64,000 nucleotides of DNA from Kitasatospora mediocidica KCTC 9733 (GCF_000744225.1 NZ_JQLN01000006.1:248001-312000), one strand, 5' to 3'; shown: positions 8,596 through 16,998, numbered from the stretch's first letter. The notes: generated by a model from the sequence alone, not told the origin. Numbers and translations are program-made.

Positions 8596-8997
8596 ATGAC
8601 CTTCCGTACCGAGAACTCCGCTTCCGCTGTCGCCGGTAACTCCGTGAAGGCCGGTCGTCGTGGCCGTCTGCGGATGGCGCTGATGGGTGGCGTCATCGTC
8701 GCCCTGCCGGTTGCGGGTCTCGTGACGGCGACGACGGCTTCGGCCGCGTCGGCCTCCACCTGGGAGAAGGTGGCCCAGTGTGAGAGCACCGGGAACTGGA
8801 GCATCGACTCCGGCAACGGCTTCTCCGGCGGTCTGCAGTTCACCCAGTCGACCTGGGCCGCGTTCGGTGGCACCGCGTTCGCCGACAAGGCCGCGCACGC
8901 CAGCGAGGCGCAGCAGATCTCGGTGGCCGAGAAGGTCCTGGCCGCTCAGGGCCCCGGCGCCTGGCCGGTCTGCTCGGTCAAGGCCGGCCTGTCCTGA
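8596..8997 (+). CDS. Secreted resuscitation-promoting-factor-like muralytic transglycosylase
   Basis: The 133-residue precursor has a signal peptide ending near ASAAS, followed by one Rpf domain of about 75 residues. The domain holds the catalytic Glu in AQCESTGNW and the paired Cys residues (QCES and PVCSVK) of the fold. Rpf proteins cleave peptidoglycan glycan strands and promote germination or exit from dormancy. No LysM or G5 domain is attached, so this is a minimal, short Rpf. The ATG at 8596 is preferred over the ATG two codons upstream because GAGAGGA then sits five bases away. A strong hairpin follows the stop. Confidence 0.9.
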   Translation: MTFRTENSASAVAGNSVKAGRRGRLRMALMGGVIVALPVAGLVTATTASAASASTWEKVAQCESTGNWSIDSGNGFSGGLQFTQSTWAAFGGTAFADKAAHASEAQQISVAEKVLAAQGPGAWPVCSVKAGLS

Positions 8998-9020
8998 TCC
9001 GCGCCACCACAGCCTGAACC

Positions 9021-9064
9021 CGGCCCGGCCGTCCCCCCGTAGTACCTGGGGGACGGCCGGGCCG
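9021..9064 (+). terminator. Strong hairpin downstream of the Rpf-like gene
   Basis: A 17-bp perfect stem, CGGCCCGGCCGTCCCCC at 9021-9037 with its complement at 9048-9064, around a 10-base loop, 23 bases after the stop. There is no U-tract, which is usual for high-GC actinomycete terminators. Confidence 0.8.
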
Positions 9065-9162
9065 TCGGCGTTCCCGCCCTGGATCACCGGAGCGCGGTTC
9101 GCTAGGTTGCCTCCTACCGCGCCGACGCGTGCGTGCGGCCGGTGCGACGGAAGGTGGGACCG

Positions 9163-10533
9163 ATGGCGAGCTGGGTCGGACGAAGCGCGGTGGAGATCGC
9201 CGCCGCCGTACGAGCGGGCGAGGTGACGGCGCGCGAGGTGGTGGCCGAGCACCTGACGCGGATCGCGGACGTCGACGGGCGGGTGGGGGCGTTCCGTACC
9301 GTCTGGCCGGCGCGGGCGCTGGCCGAGGCGGAGGCGCTCGACCGGCGCTCCGACCTGGCGGACCTGCCGCTGGCGGGCGTCCCGGTGGCGGTCAAGGACA
9401 ACCTCGCGGTCTCCGGTGAGGCGACCCGGCACGGTTCGGCCGCGACGCCGAGCGACGCCGCGCGGGAGGACCACGAGGTGGTCCGCCGACTGCGGGCGGC
9501 CGGCGCGGTGCCGGTCGGCCTCACGCAGGTGCCCGAACTCTGCGTCTTCGGCACCACCGACAGTGTCTACGGCGTCACCCGCAGTCCGTGGGACCTCAGC
9601 CGCAGCGCGGGCGGCTCCTCGGGCGGCAGTGCGGCGGCGGTGGCGGCCGCGATGGTGCCGATCGCGGTGGGCAACGACGGCATGGGGTCGATCAGGATCC
9701 CCTCGGCCAACTGCGGCGTCCTCGGCCTGAAGCCCGGCCGTGGCTCGGTGCCCGCCGGCCTGGGCGTGGACGGCTGGTTCGGCATGGCCGAGAACGGGCC
9801 GATCACCACCAGCGCCGCCGACGCGGTGCTGATGTACCGGGTGCTGGCCCAGAGCGCCTGGACGGACTCCGCCGCCGCGCCCGACCGCACCGACGGGCTG
9901 CGGATCGCGCTCTCGGCGCGCTGTCCCTCGGTGGGGATCCGGGTCGATCCGGCGCACGTCGCCGCGGTGCGCGGCACCGGACGGCTGCTGGCCGACGCCG
10001 GGCACATCGTTTCGCGCGCCGAGGCGCCGTACCCGCTCTGGCTCGGTCCCGCGGCGGTGGGCCGCTGGCTGGAGGGCACCGCGGCCGACGCGGCCGCGCT
10101 GGACGCCCGGCTGCTGAACGCCCGGACCCGCCGGCACGCCGCCGTCGGACGCCTGGTGGCCCGCACCGGACTGGTCCGCGCCACGCAGCGCAGCCGCTGG
10201 GAGGAACTGCTGGAGTCGTTCTTCTCCCGCCATGACGTGCTGGTCACGCCCACCCTGGCCCAGCGCGCCCCCTCGGCCGAGCGCTGGCACACCCGTGGCT
10301 GGGCGGTCAACGTGGCGTCGAACATCCGCTACGCCCCGTTCAGCTTCCCCTGGAACCTGGCGGGTTGGCCGGCGCTCGCGCTGCCGGCGGGTGAACACCC
10401 GACCCACCGCGTGCCGCTGTCGGTGCAGCTGGTCGCGCCGCCCGGCGGGGAGGAGCGGCTGCTCGCGCTGGCCGCCCTGCTGGAGAAGCGGCGGCCGTGG
10501 ACCCGGACGGCGCCGCTCGATCCGGTGCGCTGA
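9163..10533 (+). CDS. Amidase of the amidase-signature family
   Basis: Cytoplasmic hydrolase of carboxamides, 456 residues. The Ser-cisSer-Lys triad is visible: Lys78 in VAVKDN, Ser152/153 in GGSSGGSAAAV and Ser176 in GSIRIPSANCG, with FGTTDSVYGVTRSPWDLSRS in between. The ATG at 9163 is chosen over the GTG ten codons upstream because GGAAGG sits at the usual distance and similarity starts at ASWVGRSAVEIAAAV. The substrate is not predictable from sequence. It is monocistronic, between two terminators. Confidence 0.9.
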   Translation: MASWVGRSAVEIAAAVRAGEVTAREVVAEHLTRIADVDGRVGAFRTVWPARALAEAEALDRRSDLADLPLAGVPVAVKDNLAVSGEATRHGSAATPSDAAREDHEVVRRLRAAGAVPVGLTQVPELCVFGTTDSVYGVTRSPWDLSRSAGGSSGGSAAAVAAAMVPIAVGNDGMGSIRIPSANCGVLGLKPGRGSVPAGLGVDGWFGMAENGPITTSAADAVLMYRVLAQSAWTDSAAAPDRTDGLRIALSARCPSVGIRVDPAHVAAVRGTGRLLADAGHIVSRAEAPYPLWLGPAAVGRWLEGTAADAAALDARLLNARTRRHAAVGRLVARTGLVRATQRSRWEELLESFFSRHDVLVTPTLAQRAPSAERWHTRGWAVNVASNIRYAPFSFPWNLAGWPALALPAGEHPTHRVPLSVQLVAPPGGEERLLALAALLEKRRPWTRTAPLDPVR

Positions 10534-10539
10534 ACGCGG

Positions 10540-10576
10540 CCGGGCCCGCCGTGCGTCTTGCGCACGGCGGGCCCGG
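10540..10576. terminator. Bidirectional terminator between convergent genes
   Basis: A perfect 16-bp inverted repeat, CCGGGCCCGCCGTGCG at 10540-10555 and its complement at 10561-10576, with a 5-base loop. It lies between the amidase stop (10533) and the stop of the minus-strand fusion gene (10589), so it probably ends both transcripts. Confidence 0.85.
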
Positions 10577-10588
10577 ACCGGCTCACGC

Positions 10589-13500
10589 CTAGGGCTTGCC
10601 CGGCCGGGTCTGCACCGAGACGTACTGCACCCGCATCGGATGCCCCGGTTCGGTGCCCGGCCCTGCCGAAGCCCCGTACGCGGTCGGCAGGTTGCCGCCG
10701 ACGGCCACGTCCATGATCAGGAAGAGCCCGTGGTGCACGGCGGCGTCCCAGGTCGCGGTGTCCATCTGGTCCGCCGACACGCGGTGGTACTCGCGCCCGT
10801 CCAGGTACCAGCGGACCTGTTCGGGCTTGCTGGAGAAGTCGACCTCCACCGCGTACGTGTGGAAGCCGCTCCGGCAACCGGCGCACGGCTGCTCGCCCGA
10901 GCCGAGTCCCTTCGGCTCCTGGCAGGGGCCGCCCTGGGCGGTGCCGCAGTGCAGGGTCCCGAAGACACCGGCCCGTCCGTTGACGGACTCCATCGCGTCG
11001 ATCTCGCCGATCCCCGGCCAGCCGGTGTAGCCGTCGCGCAGCCCGGAGCCGAGGGTCCAGAACGCGGGCCAGTAGCCGGCCGCCGCCGGGCCGGTGACGT
11101 CCGGCAGGGCGATCGAGGTCTCGATCCGCAGGAGGCCGCCGGGTGGCGGTGCCAGGTCGGCGCGGCGGGACTCGATGCGGCCCGAACTCCACTTCCCCTG
11201 GCTCAGGGTGGGCACGATCTCCAGTGAACCCTTGCCGTCCAGGCGGACGTTGTCGGTCGAATCGGTCATCGTCTCCAGCTCGCCGGTTCCCCACTGGGCG
11301 GCCGGGCAGCCGGGGTAGCAGGTGCCGGTGTCGTACTGCCAGAGTGCGCCGGAGGGCCGGCTGCCGGCCGGGCCGTCGAAGTCGTCGCGCAACACCTGGG
11401 TCCAGCCGTCGGCCGCCGGTTGGCCGCCGGTGGGCGCGTTACGGGCGGGAACCAGGCCCGCGTCGGTGAGCAGCCGCTCAAGGCGGGGTGTCAGGACCAC
11501 GGCCGCGACGTTGGTCAGGTGGGCGTCGTCGCGGTAGAGCAGGATCCGCTCCAGCACCGCCGGGCAGCTGCGGCCCGAGCCGGGGCAGAGCACCGCGTTC
11601 ACGTCCAGGGTGTGCACGCCGGGCTCGCGGCCGGCGGCGATCGCGTCGGCCAGCGGGTCCGGCCACTGGGCCGAGCTGCGGGCGAAGTCGCAGGCGCCGG
11701 GGTCCGCCGGGTGGCCGGAGACGCAGGCGGGGACGTCGGTCCCCGGGATCGGGGTGTCCTTGACGTAGACGATCGGCACGCCGAGCGCGCGCAGTGGCGC
11801 CAGCGTCTGGTCCCAGGCCTGGCTGAGGAGTTGCTGGTCGGCGGTGTAGCGGTTCAACGAGGCGACCACGATCAGCCGGGGCTTCGGCTCGCTGCGCAGC
11901 CGCTCCAGGCTGTTCGCCCGCCAGCTGTCGCACTCGTGGTAGCTGCGGCCGAGCTGCGGATTGACCACCTCCAGCTGCGGCAGCGGGCAGCCCTGCTTGA
12001 CCAACTCCTCCAGACCCCAGTGCCGTTCGGCGGCGATGGCGAGGAAGGGGGAGAACCACTGGCCGGCGTGCGAGTCGCCGAGCAGCACGATCCGGTCCGG
12101 TCCTGCGGCGTTGGCGCTGGCGGCCGCGCCGGCCCCCACCGCCGCGTTGCCGTTGCCCGTGGAGCTGCTGCGGGTGGCGGCGCCGAAGAGGCAGGGCGGG
12201 CTGCTGGTCGCGGTCGGTGGCACCTCGCAGGAGCCGTCCGGCGGGAAGTCCTTGCGCGCCTGGACCGCGTCCGGCACCACCGGGCCGCCACGGGCACTCG
12301 CCGCGCCCTGCACGAGCAGCGAGGTGCCGTCGGGGGAGCCCGGCGGCAGCCCGGCCAGGTCGACCGGCGCGGCGGGACCGAGCAGCCGCAGCGTCCCGGT
12401 GCCCACCACGAGCGCGAGCACGACCGGGACGATCACCGCGACCAGGCCCAACGACAGCCCACGGCGCGGCAGTTCGGTCACCACGCGGTTGCTGCGCAAC
12501 GGCCGTTCCACCCAGCGCACGGCCGCAGTGGCGGGCAGCGCGGCGGCGGCCGTCAGGGCCACCTTCACCGGCCAGCCGATCGTCCCGAGCCTGGCCTCGG
12601 CCAGCACCAGTACGGGCCAGTGCCACAGGTAGAGGTTGTAGGAGAGTCGGCCGATCGCCCGCGGCGCCCGGGTCGAGAGCAACCACCCGACACTGTACGG
12701 GGCTTGGGCGACCCCGTCGCGTCCAGGCGCCCCGGACAGCAGCACCGCCGCGGCGCCCAGGGTCGGCAGCAGCGCCGCGTAGCCCGGATAGGGCGTGCTC
12801 GCGTCGTAGCGCAGCACCGACCAGGCGATCGCGGCGGCCCCGGCCCAGCCGCTCAGCGCGCGCAGCGGGCTCGGCCCGCGCAGCCGGTGCAGGGGTGCCA
12901 GCGCGAGCAGCGCGCCGACGCCGAACTGCCAGACCCGGGAGGGTGATCCGAGATAGGCGAGGGAGACCGAGCCGTGCGTCCAGCGCAGCGCGAGGGCGAA
13001 CGAGACCGCGGTCGCGGTGGCCGTGGCGGTGATCAGGACCAGCCGCAGGGCCCGTCCGCCGAGCCGGGTGCCGCCGTCGCGTCGCAGAGCGCGGGCGGTG
13101 AGCAGCACGAGCAGCGCCAGCAGCGGCGCCCAGACCAGGTAGAACTGCTCCTCCACCGCCAGCGACCAGAAGTGCAGCAGCGGGCTCGGGTCCCGCCCGG
13201 CGGCGAGGTAGTCGGTCTGTTGCGCCACGAACCGCCAGTTGGCGACGGAGAGCGCGGAGGCCAGGACGTCGTACTCCAGGTCGGTGCGCCGCAGCGGCGC
13301 GGTGAACCAGACGCCGGCGAGAGCGACCACGGCCAACACCAGCGCGGCCGAGGGCAGCAGCCGGCGGGCCCGCCGGGAGAAGAACTCGGCCAGCCTGATC
13401 CGCCCGGTGCTGACGGCCTCGCGCAGCAGTAGACCGGTGATCAGGTAGCCGGATATGACGAAGAAGACGTCCACGCCGACGAAGCCGCCGGCCAGGCCCG

Positions 13501-13672
13501 GCACCGCGGCGTGGAACCCGAGCACCGCGAGCAGCGCGACCGCGCGCAGCCCCTCGATGTCGGGACGGAAGGCGGAGGCACGACCCTGCGGGCCGTGCGC
13601 GGAGCCCGCGGAGGGCGGGCCGGGAATGCTGATGGCGTCCGGAAGGAGCTCGGGAACAGCGGTCGGAGACAT
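10589..13672 (-). CDS. Membrane acyltransferase (AT3)-SGNH-GH16 glycanase fusion
   Basis: A 1027-residue protein with three parts. Residues about 35-430 are an acyltransferase-3 (OafA-type) membrane domain with FRPDIEGLRAVALLAVLGFH at its start and about ten transmembrane helices. Residues about 520-750 are an SGNH domain with GDSHAGQW (Ser534) and DDAH (Asp715, His718). Residues about 756-1025 are a GH16 endo-glycanase-like domain with the ExDxxE motif EIDAME (Glu890, Asp892, Glu895). AT3-SGNH proteins O-acylate surface glycans outside the membrane; GH16 enzymes cut beta-1,3/1,4-glucans and galactans. Topology puts SGNH and GH16 outside the cell. The gene starts 15 bases after the GT2 stop, so it is co-transcribed with the synthase and probably modifies and trims its product. 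Confidence 0.9.
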   Translation of the reverse strand: MSPTAVPELLPDAISIPGPPSAGSAHGPQGRASAFRPDIEGLRAVALLAVLGFHAAVPGLAGGFVGVDVFFVISGYLITGLLLREAVSTGRIRLAEFFSRRARRLLPSAALVLAVVALAGVWFTAPLRRTDLEYDVLASALSVANWRFVAQQTDYLAAGRDPSPLLHFWSLAVEEQFYLVWAPLLALLVLLTARALRRDGGTRLGGRALRLVLITATATATAVSFALALRWTHGSVSLAYLGSPSRVWQFGVGALLALAPLHRLRGPSPLRALSGWAGAAAIAWSVLRYDASTPYPGYAALLPTLGAAAVLLSGAPGRDGVAQAPYSVGWLLSTRAPRAIGRLSYNLYLWHWPVLVLAEARLGTIGWPVKVALTAAAALPATAAVRWVERPLRSNRVVTELPRRGLSLGLVAVIVPVVLALVVGTGTLRLLGPAAPVDLAGLPPGSPDGTSLLVQGAASARGGPVVPDAVQARKDFPPDGSCEVPPTATSSPPCLFGAATRSSSTGNGNAAVGAGAAASANAAGPDRIVLLGDSHAGQWFSPFLAIAAERHWGLEELVKQGCPLPQLEVVNPQLGRSYHECDSWRANSLERLRSEPKPRLIVVASLNRYTADQQLLSQAWDQTLAPLRALGVPIVYVKDTPIPGTDVPACVSGHPADPGACDFARSSAQWPDPLADAIAAGREPGVHTLDVNAVLCPGSGRSCPAVLERILLYRDDAHLTNVAAVVLTPRLERLLTDAGLVPARNAPTGGQPAADGWTQVLRDDFDGPAGSRPSGALWQYDTGTCYPGCPAAQWGTGELETMTDSTDNVRLDGKGSLEIVPTLSQGKWSSGRIESRRADLAPPPGGLLRIETSIALPDVTGPAAAGYWPAFWTLGSGLRDGYTGWPGIGEIDAMESVNGRAGVFGTLHCGTAQGGPCQEPKGLGSGEQPCAGCRSGFHTYAVEVDFSSKPEQVRWYLDGREYHRVSADQMDTATWDAAVHHGLFLIMDVAVGGNLPTAYGASAGPGTEPGHPMRVQYVSVQTRPGKP

Positions 13673-13687
13673 CGGTGTGACGACCTT

Positions 13688-15358
13688 TCAGCCCAGCCAG
13701 GGCAGCATCGGGCTGACCCAGCCGGAGGCGAGCAGGGCGGTGAGCGCGAGGGCGGCGGTGACGGCCAGCGCCTCGGGCCAGCGCCGGGGCAGCATGCCCG
13801 TCGCGCGGCGGGACGGCCCGTGCGGGGCACGACGGGTGGACGGCCGCAACTCTGCGACCAGGTCCCGGATGAGCGGCAGGCCGATCTGGGCCTGCACCAG
13901 CAGGTAGAGCCCCAGGCCCCAGTTGGGCCCCCAGCCGTGCGCCGAGACGTCGAGCGCGAGACCGCCGGCCGCGGCGGTCAGCGAGCAGGCCAGCCAGACC
14001 AACGCGATCAGCACGACCTTGCGGGCCAGCCCGCCCGGCTTCGCCCGCCCGGCGCCCGTCGGCACCCAGGCGGCGCTGTGGCCGCGCAGCGTGTGCACGA
14101 AGGCGGCCGCCGCGGCGACACTCATCAGCACGTTGGCGCGCACCACCTCGACCCGCCAGCGGGTCCGGCTGACCCGGGGCAGCAGGACGTGCCAGAGCCA
14201 GAGCGGCGCGAGCAGCGGCAGGACGTGCCAGGGGCGGATCTGGCCGGGGTAGCAGTACATCATCACCAGCGGCGGCAGTGGCGCGGCGAAGAGGTTGACC
14301 GCCATGGTCAGGTAGCCGACGATGCCCTCGTAGAAGCAGAACCGCATCCGCCAGGGCGCCTTGACCCGCTTCAGGTCGGAGCTGCGCAGCAGGTGCAGGT
14401 TGCCCATCGTCCAGCGGTACTGCTGGTTGACGAAGGAGGCCAGGCTGTCGGGCGAGGTGCCCTTGGCGACCAGGATCGGGACGTAGAGGGTCCGGTAGCC
14501 CTGCTCGAAGAGGGCGAGGCCGGTGTACATGTCCTCGCTGTGGTCGAGCCGCGCGAAGCCGCCGGCCGCGTCGATCGCGCTGCGCCGGTAGACCGCGTTG
14601 CTGCCGCAGCAGATGGCGGCGTCGCTGGCGTCGCGGGAGGGCTGGATCCAGCGGAAGAACCACTCCTGCGCCGAGCCGGCGGCCCGCTCGATCCAGCTCA
14701 TGCTCTCGTCGGTGTCGAAGCACTGCGGGCTCTGCACGATGCCGATCCGCGCGTCGGCGAAGTACGGCACCAGGTGGCGCAGGAAGTCCGGGCGCGGTGC
14801 GAAGTCGGCGTCCAGAATGGCGATGTACTCGGCGCTGCTGAGGGTGAGCGCGTGGTTGAGGTTGCCCGCCTTCTTGAGGTGGCCGCGGTCGGGGCGCACC
14901 ACGTAGCGGTAGCCGTAGGTGTCGGCCAGGGCGGCGACCTCGGCGCGGTCGCCGTCGTCGAGCACCCAGACCGTCAGTTCGCCGGGCCAGTCGGCGGCGG
15001 CCACCGCGCGGTAGGCGTTCTCCAGGACGGCGAGGGGCTCACCGCAGGTCGGCAGGTAGAGGTCGACGCTCGGCGCCCGGGCCGGCTGCCAGGCACGGAC
15101 CAGGACCTCGTGCGACTGCCGGGTGAGCCGGCGGCTGCGCAGGCTGTTGAGCGAGGAGAGCGCGAGCGCCGCCACGTTGAGCCCCAGCACCGCAAGGAAG
15201 GCCCACAGTGCGGGAGTTCGCAGGGCGAAGGTGAGCATGGTGGCCGCGGTGAAGACGAACGCGAGCGAGGTGCAGATGAGTACCCAGCGGCGCTGCGGCC
15301 CGAAGTACCAGTAGAGCTCCTGATCGTTGGGTGGAGCAGGCAGGTGATCGACAGTCAT
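13688..15358 (-). CDS. Cellulose-synthase-like processive family 2 glycosyltransferase
   Basis: Membrane polysaccharide synthase, 556 residues. Two N-terminal transmembrane segments (about 25-70) precede a GT2 catalytic domain with DDG (134-136), DAD (183-185), SED (274-276, in the TED position) and QQYRW (312-316). About six further membrane segments follow. This motif set marks processive synthases such as BcsA, CslA and hyaluronan synthase. No PilZ domain is visible, so c-di-GMP activation as in BcsA is not supported. The ATG at 15358 is chosen over the upstream frame extension because similarity begins there, though its RBS is weak. It is first of two genes with the acyltransferase fusion and lies behind a DasR-like site. 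Confidence 0.88.
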   Translation of the reverse strand: MTVDHLPAPPNDQELYWYFGPQRRWVLICTSLAFVFTAATMLTFALRTPALWAFLAVLGLNVAALALSSLNSLRSRRLTRQSHEVLVRAWQPARAPSVDLYLPTCGEPLAVLENAYRAVAAADWPGELTVWVLDDGDRAEVAALADTYGYRYVVRPDRGHLKKAGNLNHALTLSSAEYIAILDADFAPRPDFLRHLVPYFADARIGIVQSPQCFDTDESMSWIERAAGSAQEWFFRWIQPSRDASDAAICCGSNAVYRRSAIDAAGGFARLDHSEDMYTGLALFEQGYRTLYVPILVAKGTSPDSLASFVNQQYRWTMGNLHLLRSSDLKRVKAPWRMRFCFYEGIVGYLTMAVNLFAAPLPPLVMMYCYPGQIRPWHVLPLLAPLWLWHVLLPRVSRTRWRVEVVRANVLMSVAAAAAFVHTLRGHSAAWVPTGAGRAKPGGLARKVVLIALVWLACSLTAAAGGLALDVSAHGWGPNWGLGLYLLVQAQIGLPLIRDLVAELRPSTRRAPHGPSRRATGMLPRRWPEALAVTAALALTALLASGWVSPMLPWLG

Positions 15359-15406
15359 ATGGCCCCCACAGCCGTGTGTCCGACATCCTGAGGGCAACGG
15401 TAGCTG

Positions 15407-15422
15407 ATTGGTATAGACCACT
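15407..15422 (-). promoter_or_regulatory. DasR-like operator (dre) upstream of the GT2 synthase
   Basis: The minus strand reads AGTGGTCTATACCAAT, about 50 bases upstream of the GT2 start. The DasR site as I remember it is A(G/C)TGGTCTAGACCA(G/C)T, giving 14 of 16 matches. DasR is the N-acetylglucosamine-responsive GntR repressor of Streptomyces. If real, it ties synthase expression to amino-sugar status. Confidence 0.55.
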
Positions 15423-15570
15423 TGACCACGGTCCGGGGAGTGGAACGTCTCCGGGCACGTTTCGGCCAGCCTCGCCGATCCGCCCGGCCGCGCGGGGAAT
15501 CGGCAGGTCGCGGCGGGGTGAACAGTGGTCCAACAGGCCCGTCCCGGACCGCCCGCGCCCGCAGACGCGA

Positions 15571-15642
15571 ACAGTCCCCGCAGTCGAGGCTGCGGGGACT
15601 GTGCGAGCCGGACGGAGCTGGATGTCAGGATCCAACTCCGTT
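15571..15642 (-). terminator. Two tandem hairpins downstream of the rodlin gene
   Basis: First hairpin: ACAGTCCCCGCA at 15571-15582 pairs with its perfect complement at 15591-15602. Second hairpin: 15612-15623 pairs with 15630-15641 with one mismatch. Both lie between the rodlin stop (15677) and the GT2 promoter region, so they should stop rodlin transcription before the GT2 gene. Confidence 0.7.
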
Positions 15643-15676
15643 CGCCCCGAGGGCTGGTGGGCCTTCGGAGAACAGG

Positions 15677-16021
15677 TCAGCCGATCGCGTGCGAGAGCAG
15701 CGCGGCGTCGCCGTTGGCCTGGGTGGTCTGGCCGACGTTGCAGATCTGGTGCCCCTGCTGGTTGAGCACCGGCACGTCCACCTGCACCGGAACGAGCACG
15801 CCGACCTGCACGTGGTGCACCTCCGGCAGGCAGAGGTTCAGGTTGTCGGCGGTGTGGTAGTTCGCGCTGTGGTTGCCCGATGTTCCGGTGGTGTTGGTCC
15901 CGCCATTGCCCTGCACGGAGGCCGCGGAGCCGTCGGTGTCGCCGATCGCCATCGCCGGCGCGGAGAGCGCGGCGATCGAGGCGACGGCGATTCCGGCACC
16001 CGCAAGAGCCTTCTTGAACAT
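15677..16021 (-). CDS. Rodlin family secreted protein
   Basis: A 114-residue precursor with a signal peptide (MFKKALAGAG through APAMA), then a mature start at IGDTDG. Two cysteines (NLCLPEV and HQICNVG), the VPVQVDVPVLNQQ segment and the end TQANGDAALLSHAIG match RdlA/RdlB. Rodlins arrange chaplin fibrils into the rodlet layer on aerial hyphae and spores. The ATG has a good AAAGGATG ribosome-binding site. The mature part is somewhat shorter than S. coelicolor rodlins. Next to the GT2 locus, it suggests a cell-surface region. Confidence 0.85.
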   Translation of the reverse strand: MFKKALAGAGIAVASIAALSAPAMAIGDTDGSAASVQGNGGTNTTGTSGNHSANYHTADNLNLCLPEVHHVQVGVLVPVQVDVPVLNQQGHQICNVGQTTQANGDAALLSHAIG

Positions 16022-16201
16022 GAGTCATCCTTTCGACAGTGCCCGGCGCGGACCTTCGAGGGGGCGCCGACGCAGTAACCAACGTCGCGTTCAACGCGTG
16101 GCCTGCGGCCGGGACACTCTCTGTACGCCGTTTGGGCTACCCGGCGACCGCACGTGGCCGCGGCACTGGCTGCGGCGCCGGCCCTCGTACCGTGGGCGCC
16201 T

Positions 16202-16831
16202 TCAGGCGGTCGGCCAGTGCAGGCGGCCCAGGCTGATCAGGCGCAACTGTGCGCGGGCGGTGGCGGCGATCCGCTGCTCGGCCTCGGGTTGGTCCCCGGG
16301 TGCCTCCAGGAATGCGGCCGCCGTGGAGACCAGGTGCTCGACGTAGAGCCCGGAGAGCATCCGCAGGTCCGCCTGGCTCCAGGCCGCGCTCTGCTCCTGG
16401 GTGCCGAGCGCGGCGGCCACCTCGACGGTGAACGCGTCGAGTTCGGCGGTGATCGCGGCCCGGACGGGCTGCACGCCGCCGTGCCGTTCGCGCGCCAGGA
16501 AGCGGACGTGCGCGCGGTGCTCCCGTACGTGCCGGGCCACCACCTCGACGGTGCGGTCGATCAGTTGCTCGGCGTCGCCCTCGCCGGCCAGCACCGCCGT
16601 GATCATGCCGTGCAGGCTCGCCAGCGACTCCTCGACGAGCGCGACGCCGAGGTCGTCCAGATCGCGGAAGTGCCGGTAGAACCCGGCGGGTGACATCCCG
16701 GCGGTGCGGGTCACCTCGCGCACGCCGAGGCTGCTGAGGTTCTGGTGTTCGAGCAGGAGCAGTCCCGCGTCGAGCAGGGCGCGGCGGCTCTGCTGCTTCT
16801 GGGCCTGTCTGACTCCGAGGGTGTGACTCAC
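16202..16831 (-). CDS. TetR family transcriptional regulator
   Basis: A 209-residue DNA-binding repressor. The N-terminal helix-turn-helix region includes SLGVREVTRTAGMSPAGFYRHF and is followed by an all-helical ligand-binding domain. The basic N-terminus (RQAQKQQSRRALLDAG) and FYRHF segment resemble the FabR-like subgroup. The start is GTG. It is divergent from two small membrane-protein genes, with two operator-like inverted repeats between them, so it probably represses itself and them. Ligand unknown. Confidence 0.9.
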   Translation of the reverse strand: MSHTLGVRQAQKQQSRRALLDAGLLLLEHQNLSSLGVREVTRTAGMSPAGFYRHFRDLDDLGVALVEESLASLHGMITAVLAGEGDAEQLIDRTVEVVARHVREHRAHVRFLARERHGGVQPVRAAITAELDAFTVEVAAALGTQEQSAAWSQADLRMLSGLYVEHLVSTAAAFLEAPGDQPEAEQRIAATARAQLRLISLGRLHWPTA

Positions 16832-16841
16832 ATCATTCAGT

Positions 16842-16853
16842 AAACAACTGTTT
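16842..16853. promoter_or_regulatory. Operator-like inverted repeat close to the TetR start
   Basis: AAACA-AC-TGTTT lies 11 bases upstream of the TetR GTG. It contains the half-site CAACTGTT that also occurs in the larger palindrome at 16884-16917. It is probably an autoregulatory TetR site overlapping the leader of its own gene. Confidence 0.5.
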
Positions 16854-16883
16854 GCCGACTTTGGCCAGCGTAGAGTGGAGAAG

Positions 16884-16917
16884 TCAGCGAACAGTTGTTA
16901 TCCCAACTGTTCGCTGA
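16884..16917. promoter_or_regulatory. Perfect 14-bp-arm palindrome, probable TetR operator
   Basis: Left arm TCAGCGAACAGTTG (16884-16897) and right arm CAACTGTTCGCTGA (16904-16917) are exact complements around TTATCC. It sits between the TetR gene and the divergent small membrane-protein genes, and shares the CAACTGTT half-site with the repeat at 16842. This is the expected size and place for a TetR-family operator. Confidence 0.75.
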
Positions 16918-16998
16918 ATGGTCGTCGCCCGTACGTCGCCCATATGTCCGCCCGCACCGTCGGCTGTTACCCGGCCGATCCGTCCCGAAAGGCCGCAG

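Noticed and set aside
8386..10407. 673-codon minus-strand frame across the Rpf and amidase genes
   Set aside because: Antisense of two well-supported genes, Arg/Gly-rich, with no recognisable domain; a GC-rich shadow.
13688..15358. Identity of the GT2 as MatB or CslA
   Set aside because: The MatAB neighbour pattern and the CslA-GlxA pair are absent, so a specific name is not justified.
13511..15391. 626-codon plus-strand frame opposite the GT2 gene
   Set aside because: Antisense of a clear membrane glycosyltransferase; composition typical of frame shadows.
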